19,381 bases of DNA from URHD0088 sp041488295. Its GTDB lineage: Bacteria; Pseudomonadota; Alphaproteobacteria; ATCC43930; CGMCC-115725. Below are positions 13,946 to 19,381 of the stretch, one piece after another. Each line of letters starts with the position of its first letter. Positions within the stretch are counted from its first letter, which is position 1. A program made the translations under genes and the position numbers. Under the pieces are notes generated by a model that ran no database searches, was not told the DNA's origin, and saw nothing but the letters and a program-made list of their open reading frames with translations. The stretch is from NCBI GenBank assembly GCA_041488295.1, contig JBGPOZ010000068.1, positions 1 through 19,381 of the forward strand, given 5' to 3'.

Positions 13946-15006
13946 CGCGCCCTCGGATCGAGCACGCGATAGAGAAGGTCTGAGGCCATGTTGAGGCCGA
14001 TGAAGACGGCACCGACGACGATCGTCCCGCCGAGCACGGCGTTCATGTCGGCATTAAGCAGCGAATTGGTGATGTAGGAGCCGATGCCGGGCCACGCAAA
14101 CACCGTCTCGGTCAGGACCGAGCCTTCGAGGAGGTTCGCGTAGGACAGGGCGGCGACGGTGACGAGCGGCAGCAGCACGTTGCCGAAGGCGTGGCGCCAG
14201 ATCACCTGACGCTCGGTGAGGCCCTTGACCCGTGCCGTCACGACATATTCCTGGCGCATCTGCTCGATCATGAAGCTGCGCGTCATGCGGCTCACATAGG
14301 CCAGCGAGAAATAGCCGAGGATGGCCGCCGGCAGGATGAGATGGCGCAGCCCGTTAACGAGAACGGCCCATTCGCCGGAGAGGACGCTGTCGACGAGGAT
14401 GAGGCCGGTCATCGGCTCGACGATGTCGTCGTAGCCGACATCGAGACGGCCAGGGCCCGCGACCCAGCCGAGCCGGGCGTAAAAGACAAGAAGGCCAACG
14501 AGGCCGAGCCAGAAGACCGGGATCGAATAGCCGAGGAGGCCGAGGATGCGGATCGCCTGATCCTGCCAGCCGCCCTGACGCGCCGCCGCGAAGACGCCGA
14601 GCGGCACGCCGATGCCGACGCCGAGGATGGTAGCAAGGCTCGCAAGCTCGAGCGTCGCCGGAAAGAAACGCGCGATGTCGGTCAGCACCGGGTTGGAGGT
14701 CAGGACCGAGCGCCCGAAATCGCCCTGCACGACCTTGGCGACGTAGACGGCGAATTGCTGATAGAGCGGCAAATCGAGGCCGAGCTCGACCCGCGTCCGC
14801 GCGTAGGTCTCGGCGCTCGCCCGATCACCGACGGCGGCGAGCACCGGATCGATCGGCACGACGCGGCCGATGAGGAAGGTGACGAGAAGCAAGCCGAAGA
14901 AGGTGATCGCGACGATGACGACGACGCTGGCGGCGCGTTTCGCGAGCGGCAATGGGCGCAGACCGCGGAAGATCCGGCCCGCCGCCCCCGCCGCCCCGCT
15001 CGTCAT
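13942..15006 (-). CDS. peptide/nickel-type ABC transporter permease (DppB-like)
   Basis: The 354-residue inner-membrane permease has a first helix at about 26-49, the periplasmic DPVLAAVGDRAS segment, and LGLDLPLYQQFAVYVAKVVQGDFGRS, which identifies the DppB/OppB family. The coupling loop is YVVTARVKGLTERQVIWRHAFGN. It is a little longer than the family norm, with extra sequence around 180-215 (RLGWVAGPGRLDVGYDD and on), a region facing the periplasm that varies with substrate class. It starts 38 nt after the binding protein stop and is coupled to the DppC-like gene. Confidence 0.93.
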   Translation of the reverse strand: MTSGAAGAAGRIFRGLRPLPLAKRAASVVVIVAITFFGLLLVTFLIGRVVPIDPVLAAVGDRASAETYARTRVELGLDLPLYQQFAVYVAKVVQGDFGRSVLTSNPVLTDIARFFPATLELASLATILGVGIGVPLGVFAAARQGGWQDQAIRILGLLGYSIPVFWLGLVGLLVFYARLGWVAGPGRLDVGYDDIVEPMTGLILVDSVLSGEWAVLVNGLRHLILPAAILGYFSLAYVSRMTRSFMIEQMRQEYVVTARVKGLTERQVIWRHAFGNVLLPLVTVAALSYANLLEGSVLTETVFAWPGIGSYITNSLLNADMNAVLGGTIVVGAVFIGLNMASDLLYRVLDPRAR

Positions 15007-15044
15007 CGCCCGCTCAATCCGCGTCCGTCATCGACCCCTGCGGA

Positions 15045-16631
15045 TCACTGCTTGACGATGCTGGTGTAGAGGTTGGTGTCGTTGCTGGGACCCATGACGA
15101 AACCGTCGACGTTCTTGCGGTGCGCAGCCACCTCGATCTGCTCGAACATGATGATGAAGGGCGAGACCTTCTGATGCTCGCGCTGCAGTTTCTCATAGAT
15201 CGCGGCGCGCTTCTCGGCATCGCCCTCGTTCACCGCGGCGAGCGTCTCCTTGGTCATCTCGGGGATGTCCCAGGAATTGCGCCACGCCAGGGTCTTGGTC
15301 GCCGTCTTGTCGGAATTGTCCTCGTTGGCGGCGAAGGTTTGGGCGTTGGTGTGCGGGTCCTGGTAGTCGGGTCCCCAATAAAGGAGGACGCTGTCGTGGT
15401 TGCGGGCGCGATATTTGGTGATGACCTGCTTCTGTTCACCGGGAATGATCTCGAGCTTGACGCCGGCTTGGGCGAAGCTCGCCTGGACCGCTTGCGCCAC
15501 ATCGGTATAGGGCGATGAGCCGGGCGTATCCATCGAGATGCTGAAGCCATCGGGCACGCCGGCCTTCGCCAGCAAATCCTTTGCCTTGGCGAGATCGAAT
15601 TTATAGGGCTTGTCGCTGATCGCGCCGAGGAAACCGTCGGGCAGGAAGCTCTGATGCACGATGTAGGTGCCGGAGAGGATGTTCTGCTCGATACCGTCGT
15701 AATCGACGAGATATTTCAGCGCCTCGCGCACCTCGGGTTTGGCAAGGTTCGGGTTCTTCTGATTGAGGCCGATATAGCCGATATTGCCTTTTGGCGCCGC
15801 TTGGGTGGCGATGTCGGGATTGCTCTTGATCGCATTGAGATCGTCGCGCGTCAGGTTGCGCGCATAGTCGACGTCGCCCTTTTCCAGCAAGAGGCGCTGG
15901 GTCGACGGTTCGGCGACGTGGCGGACGACGACGCGCTTCACCGCCGGCTTCGTGCCGCCATAATTCGGATTGACTTCGAGCGTGTAGTTTTCACTGGCGC
16001 GCCACTCGCGCACGGTGAAGGCACCCGACCCGGCGGAATGGCTCTTCAGCCAGTCATTGCCGAAATCGTCACCCTTCACATGCTGCAACGCGACCTTGCT
16101 GTCGATGACCGCCGCGACGTTGGCGGTGAGGCAGTAATAGAGAAAGGTCGGCGCCACCTTTTTCTCGGTGACGAGGACGAGCGTGTCGGGCGCGGTCGCC
16201 TTGATCCGCTCCTTGGCATTGTCCTTGGTGAAGCCGAACTGCGTCAGAATGAAGCCCGGCGTCTTGTTGAGGATGACCGCGCGCTGCAGCGACCAGGCGG
16301 CGTCCTCGGCGGTGATCTCGTTGCCGGAGGCGAATTTCTGCCCCTTGCGGATCTTGAAGGTGTAGGTGACCCCGTCGGCGGCGACGCCCCAGCTCTCGGC
16401 GATGCGGCCGTGCAAGTCGCTGACCTTCTTCACGTCGTAGTAGAGAAGCTTGTCGTAGACGTTGCCTATCACCTCGCCGCCGGAGAACTCGAAGACCTCG
16501 CCCGGGTCGAGCGAGATGATGTCGTCGATCTGCTTCGCCATGACGACGGTGTCCTTCGGCGTCTCGGCGAGGGCCGGGGCGACGAGGAGCGCCGTGACAA
16601 ATCCGCCAAGAAGCCAATCCTTGCGTCGCAT
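15045..16631 (-). CDS. periplasmic substrate-binding protein of a peptide/nickel-type ABC importer
   Basis: The 528-residue family 5 binding protein delivers solute to the permease. It has a signal peptide of 22 residues ending APALA-E. The mature part contains ESWGVAADGVTYTFKIRKGQKFASGNEITAEDA, the family 5 signature region, and later LVDYDGIEQNILSG and the second lobe. Start ATG 16631 has a strong GGGAGGAAAG site. As first gene of a five-gene operon it is usually the most highly expressed. The family binds oligopeptides, nickel, opines, sugars or glutathione; nothing here fixes the ligand. The neighbouring cysteine synthase is divergent, which might hint at a sulfur-containing substrate, but that is speculation. 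Confidence 0.93.
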   Translation of the reverse strand: MRRKDWLLGGFVTALLVAPALAETPKDTVVMAKQIDDIISLDPGEVFEFSGGEVIGNVYDKLLYYDVKKVSDLHGRIAESWGVAADGVTYTFKIRKGQKFASGNEITAEDAAWSLQRAVILNKTPGFILTQFGFTKDNAKERIKATAPDTLVLVTEKKVAPTFLYYCLTANVAAVIDSKVALQHVKGDDFGNDWLKSHSAGSGAFTVREWRASENYTLEVNPNYGGTKPAVKRVVVRHVAEPSTQRLLLEKGDVDYARNLTRDDLNAIKSNPDIATQAAPKGNIGYIGLNQKNPNLAKPEVREALKYLVDYDGIEQNILSGTYIVHQSFLPDGFLGAISDKPYKFDLAKAKDLLAKAGVPDGFSISMDTPGSSPYTDVAQAVQASFAQAGVKLEIIPGEQKQVITKYRARNHDSVLLYWGPDYQDPHTNAQTFAANEDNSDKTATKTLAWRNSWDIPEMTKETLAAVNEGDAEKRAAIYEKLQREHQKVSPFIIMFEQIEVAAHRKNVDGFVMGPSNDTNLYTSIVKQ

Positions 16632-16725
16632 TCTTTCCTCCCGCGTTTTGTCGTCATTGTCGCTTGTTGCGGCAAAGCATAGCGCAGCGCCCGGCAGCGC
16701 GCCAATCGTCTCGCAGGCGACCAGC

Positions 16726-16755
16726 TTGCCCGCCTCCGCCCTCTCCAGCTAGTCT
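16726..16755 (+). promoter_or_regulatory. possible promoter of the cysteine synthase gene
   Basis: TTGCCC (16726-16731), an 18-nt spacer and TAGTCT (16750-16755) lie about 40 nt before the ATG. The same TTGCYY-N18-TAGTCTG arrangement occurs at the right edge of the window, which supports it as a real promoter form in this genome. Confidence 0.45.
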
Positions 16756-16794
16756 GCGCCATTCAAGCAACATGCATCATCGGCGAGGAGCGGC

Positions 16795-17808
16795 ATGGCC
16801 ATGACGATTCGCGACGGTTTCATCGGCACGATCGGCAACACGCCCTTGATCCGCTTGCGCGGTCCCTCGGAGGCGACCGGCTGCACGATTCTCGGCAAGG
16901 CAGAATTCCTCAATCCCGGCGGCTCGGTCAAGGACCGCGCCGCCCACTACATCGTCAAGGACGCCGAGGAGCGCGGCTCGATCCGCCCTGGCGGCGTCAT
17001 CGTCGAGGGGACGGCAGGAAACACCGGGATCGGCCTTGCCCTCGTTGCCAATGCGCGCGGCTATCGCACCGTCATCGTCATGCCCGAGACGCAGAGCCAG
17101 GAGAAGAAGGACATGCTGCGCCTGTGCGGCGCCGATCTCCGCCTCGTCGCCGCGGTGCCTTATGCCAACCCGATGAACTACGTGCGCTATTCCGAACGCC
17201 TCGCGGCCGAGATCGACGCCAAGGAGCCGAACGGCGCGATCTGGGCCAATCAGTTCGACAACACCGCCAATCGCCGCGCCCATTACGAGACGACGGGCCC
17301 CGAGATCTGGGAGCAAACCCAGGGCAAAATCGACGCCTTCACCTGCTCGGTCGGCACCGGCGGCACGCTGTGCGGCGTCGCGATGGCGCTGAAAGAGCGC
17401 AAGGCCGGGGTCAAGATCTTCCTCGCCGATCCGATGGGTTCGGCGATCTACAATTTCTACGCCAAGGGTGAGCTGAAGGCCGAGGGTAGCTCGATCACCG
17501 AGGGGATCGGCCAGGGGCGCATCACCAAGAATCTCGAAGGCGTGCCGCTCGACGGTCAGTTTCAGGTGACCGACGAGGAGATGCTGCCGGTCGTCTTCGA
17601 CCTCCTTCTGAAGGAGGGCCTCGTCCTCGGCGGCTCGACCGGCATCAATGTGTGCGGTGCGATGAAGGTAGCGCGCCAGCTCGGCCCCGGCCACACCATC
17701 GTCACCATCCTCGCCGATTTCGGCACGCGCTATCAGTCGAAGATGTTTAATCCCGAATTCCTGCGCACGAAGAACCTGCCGGTGCCGCAATGGTTGGATA
17801 AGGCGTGA
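16795..17808 (+). CDS. cysK: cysteine synthase A (O-acetylserine sulfhydrylase)
   Basis: The 337-residue PLP enzyme makes cysteine from O-acetylserine and sulfide. Lys46 in NPGGSVKDRAA carries the cofactor, TAGNTG (73-78) forms the substrate loop, GTGGT (187-191) grips the PLP phosphate, and a GGSTGIN stretch lies near the cofactor ring. The substrate loop reads TAGNTG, not the usual TSGNTG, so the Ser that contacts the substrate carboxylate and the serine acetyltransferase tail is Ala. I believe this variant occurs in related alphaproteobacterial enzymes, but it may alter substrate choice or complex formation. A GAGGAG site sits just before ATG 16795; ATG 16801 is an alternative. Single-gene transcript, divergent from the importer. 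Confidence 0.9.
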   Translation: MAMTIRDGFIGTIGNTPLIRLRGPSEATGCTILGKAEFLNPGGSVKDRAAHYIVKDAEERGSIRPGGVIVEGTAGNTGIGLALVANARGYRTVIVMPETQSQEKKDMLRLCGADLRLVAAVPYANPMNYVRYSERLAAEIDAKEPNGAIWANQFDNTANRRAHYETTGPEIWEQTQGKIDAFTCSVGTGGTLCGVAMALKERKAGVKIFLADPMGSAIYNFYAKGELKAEGSSITEGIGQGRITKNLEGVPLDGQFQVTDEEMLPVVFDLLLKEGLVLGGSTGINVCGAMKVARQLGPGHTIVTILADFGTRYQSKMFNPEFLRTKNLPVPQWLDKA

Positions 17809-17863
17809 CGAAGCGCGCTGCCGATCCGCTCGGTTCCGCATGCCAGACGATCAGTTCATTTAC

Positions 17864-17889
17864 CTCCTCCCCCGCGAACGGGGGAGGGG
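17864..17889. repeat. palindromic repeat-like element (C5/G5 hairpin)
   Basis: CCTCCCCC (17866-17873) and GGGGGAGG (17880-17887) are perfect complements around GCGAAC, extendable by a G-U and a C-G pair. There is no T tract on either strand, so it is not a normal terminator. Palindromes of this CTCCCCC/GGGGGAG kind are common dispersed repeats in alphaproteobacterial genomes. Only one copy lies in this window. Confidence 0.5.
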
Positions 17890-17933
17890 TTCCTAAACGA
17901 TCGGATGTCGCGGGAAGCGAGACGGCGGATCGC

Positions 17934-18227
17934 TCAGCCGAGCGAGGCGACGATCTCGCGATAGGCCTGCTCGGGGAACGCCTTCAATGTCGTCGAGCGG
18001 ACGTTGCCGGCAATGCCGAGCATCAGGATGAAGCGCGCCGAGATGGCGTCGTCGGGGGCCTCGTAGATGGCGATGAGGTCGTAATTGCCCATCGTCATGT
18101 AGAACGCCTTGAACTCGCCGCCCATGCTCTTCAAAAGAGCCTTGGCCTGATCGAGCCGCTTTGGCGACTCCCTGATGTGACGCATGCCATGATCGGTGTA
18201 GGTGACGAGCGCGATATAGGTCGGCAT
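17934..18227 (-). CDS. GYD domain protein
   Basis: This 97-residue protein is of the GYD family (PF08734), small ferredoxin-like alpha/beta proteins of unknown function. It shows the family opening MPTYIALVTYTDHGMRHIRESPKR, the central KAFYMTMGNYDLIAIYEAPDD (the GxYD signature, here GNYD), and the closing FILMLGIAGNVRSTTLKAFPEQAYREIV. Length is normal for the family. A strong GGGAGGAGAG site precedes ATG 18227. It lies downstream of the nitroreductase-family gene on the same strand with a gap of about 135 nt, so co-transcription is possible but unproven. Cytoplasmic, no signal peptide. Confidence 0.92.
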   Translation of the reverse strand: MPTYIALVTYTDHGMRHIRESPKRLDQAKALLKSMGGEFKAFYMTMGNYDLIAIYEAPDDAISARFILMLGIAGNVRSTTLKAFPEQAYREIVASLG

Positions 18228-18362
18228 GACTCTCCTCCCGAAAGACGACAGGAACGAGGGACCGGCGTGGCTCTGTTGCCGCTTGGTTCGGTGCCGCTCA
18301 TCCTTGCACCACTAACGCCGTCTCCGCGCCGTCGTCTCACGCGCAGGATCAATCGAGCCCGG

Positions 18363-19217
18363 TCAATCGAGGTTGAATCCCTTGGCGCGGATGAAAGCGC
18401 CGAAATCGGCGCGCTGGGACTCAGCATATTGACGCGCCTTGTCCTCGGACCAGCCGTATTCATCGGAGACACCGAACCTGTCGATCTGGCGCTGGCGGCG
18501 ATAGGGTTGCGCGGCGGCGCGGCGGCGATCATACGCATCGACCCGTTCTCGAAGGTCCGTCTCGTCGAAGCGATCGCGGTGCACCGTCATCGCCAGCGGC
18601 AGGCGCATGCTCAAGATGCCGGTGCCGGTTGGCCAGCCCATGGTCATGCCGGCAACCGGGAAGACATGCGTGGGCAACGCCAGGATCTCGCTCACCGCCG
18701 CGCAATGGTTGCGGATGACGCTGATCGGGCAGCAGCCGAGCCCGACGGCTTCGGCGGCCGCGACGAAACTCGCGAGGACGATGCCGGCATCGACCGCGGC
18801 GTTGAAGAACGCATCGAGATGATCGTTCGCGAAGGGCCGGCCGCGCCATCCGTGGATCTGCCGCTGGCGACGGTTGTTGCCGCAGAAGACGAGGAAGGCG
18901 GGCGCCGTCTCGACCCACGGGTCGCTGATGAGCGTTGTCACGCGGCGGCGTTGATCGGGATCCTCGAGCACGATGATGTCGCGCTGCTGGAGATCGCTCT
19001 TCGTCGGCGCCGACAGGGCAACGGCGCAGAGAAGCCGGATGAGCGCCGAATCGACCGGCTTCCTCAGGTCATAGTCGCGATGCACTCGGCGTTCGGCCAT
19101 GCGGCGGAGCTGGTCCAGCCCGGCGGCCGGCGATACGTCGACCGCTTCGCCGAAGCGCTGCGCCAGCACCATCGAAAGCGCATTGGCGGCGTTTTTGCTT
19201 GTCGTGTCGTCATCCAT
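18363..19217 (-). CDS. nitroreductase family protein (FMN-dependent)
   Basis: The 284-residue flavoprotein is of the nitroreductase superfamily, using FMN and NAD(P)H to reduce nitroaromatics, quinones or similar acceptors. The N-terminal RMAERRVHRDYDLRKPVD (about 39-56) matches the family's Arg-rich FMN phosphate-binding start. ALSAPTKSDLQQRDIIVLED (about 68-87) corresponds to the 'apt..n.qpw.f.vv.d' region. EAVGLGCCPISVIRN (about 156-170) is the 'lGlgs..i...r' motif, and VAGMTMGWP the 'p...lGyp' motif. Length and the C-terminal extension resemble the NfsA-like branch. A GAGGAG site precedes ATG 19217. Natural substrate unknown. Confidence 0.88.
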   Translation of the reverse strand: MDDDTTSKNAANALSMVLAQRFGEAVDVSPAAGLDQLRRMAERRVHRDYDLRKPVDSALIRLLCAVALSAPTKSDLQQRDIIVLEDPDQRRRVTTLISDPWVETAPAFLVFCGNNRRQRQIHGWRGRPFANDHLDAFFNAAVDAGIVLASFVAAAEAVGLGCCPISVIRNHCAAVSEILALPTHVFPVAGMTMGWPTGTGILSMRLPLAMTVHRDRFDETDLRERVDAYDRRRAAAQPYRRQRQIDRFGVSDEYGWSEDKARQYAESQRADFGAFIRAKGFNLD

Positions 19218-19320
19218 CGGATCCGGCTCCTCGCGACCTCATCGCGGCGATCTTGCGGCAGATGGCCGAGAGGGTCCAGCCGGCGTCATCGGAGAACGGA
19301 GCGTCGCCATCCGGCGTCGC

Positions 19321-19350
19321 TTGCTTGCGCTCGGGCGAGCCTTGTAGTCT
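19321..19350 (+). promoter_or_regulatory. possible promoter of a gene beyond the right edge
   Basis: TTGCTT (19321-19326), an 18-nt spacer and TAGTCT (19345-19350) followed by GAGG match the cysteine synthase promoter form. It points out of the window, and no gene start is visible before the end. The rest of 19218-19381 is the upstream region of the nitroreductase-family gene. Confidence 0.35.
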
Positions 19351-19381
19351 GAGGCCCCGACGAACCCTCGAACAGCGACGC

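Noticed and set aside
15654..16682. 342-codon plus-strand open frame
   Set aside because: Antisense to the binding protein, which has a signal peptide, a strong ribosome site and family signatures.
16777..17841. 354-codon minus-strand open frame
   Set aside because: Exact shadow of cysK with no recognisable motifs.
17805..19352. 515-codon plus-strand open frame
   Set aside because: It is antisense to the GYD and nitroreductase-family genes, is Arg/Ala/Asp-rich without domain motifs, and crosses their intergenic gaps; a GC-rich shadow frame.
1..19381. CRISPR arrays, insertion sequences or prophage
   Set aside because: No regularly spaced direct repeats, transposase motifs, terminal inverted repeats, integrase or phage structural genes were seen; the tRNA-Asn is not flanked by an integrase.

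Overview
The window reads as chromosomal DNA of a GC-rich alphaproteobacterium, most likely Hyphomicrobiales (Rhizobiales). The codon bias, the short TTG-rich promoters, the AtzG/AtzE-type amidase pair, the lipoprotein-regulator-kinase operon and the hairpin/CCTCC-linker/terminator RNA layout all fit that group. This placement is inferred from gene style; no rRNA marker is present. There is no phage, transposon or CRISPR array, and the gene order looks like an ordinary mosaic of housekeeping and accessory operons.

Left part (1-2760): a small exported protein, a tRNA-Asn(GTT) with a perfect-stem terminator, a small single-span membrane protein, a candidate small RNA on the minus strand, and a minus-strand pair of half-size chromate (CHR) transporter genes overlapping by 8 nt. 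Next (2896-4826) come a livF-type ABC ATPase with no partner subunits, and a convergent two-gene signalling unit. That unit is an Hpt protein carrying a degenerate receiver (phospho-Asp replaced by Ser) plus a single-domain response regulator, with no kinase nearby.

Middle (5068-11334): an AtzG-like/AtzE-like amidase pair, a convergent GlcG/HbpS-family gene, a 48-residue membrane protein, and a tightly overlapping operon of proline-rich lipoprotein, OmpR-type response regulator and sensor kinase. After these lie the remains of an Ada-type DNA alkylation repair gene (stop codon, large internal deletion and frameshift), a conserved-looking small cytoplasmic protein with a hairpin leader, and a well-supported intergenic small RNA with its own promoter, 5' hairpin, CCTCCC linker and UUCG-capped terminator.

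Right part (11359-19381): a complete five-gene peptide/nickel-type ABC importer on the minus strand (binding protein, two permeases, two ATPases, with three ATGA overlaps), a divergent cysteine synthase, a palindromic repeat, a GYD-domain protein and a nitroreductase-family protein. A promoter-like sequence at the right edge points to a gene beyond the window.

The observations most worth following are the two candidate small RNAs, which share a layout and linker, the kinase-less Hpt/pseudoreceiver/regulator unit with its 10-codon bridging frame, and the collapsed ada gene. No wholly new multi-gene system could be demonstrated from sequence alone.
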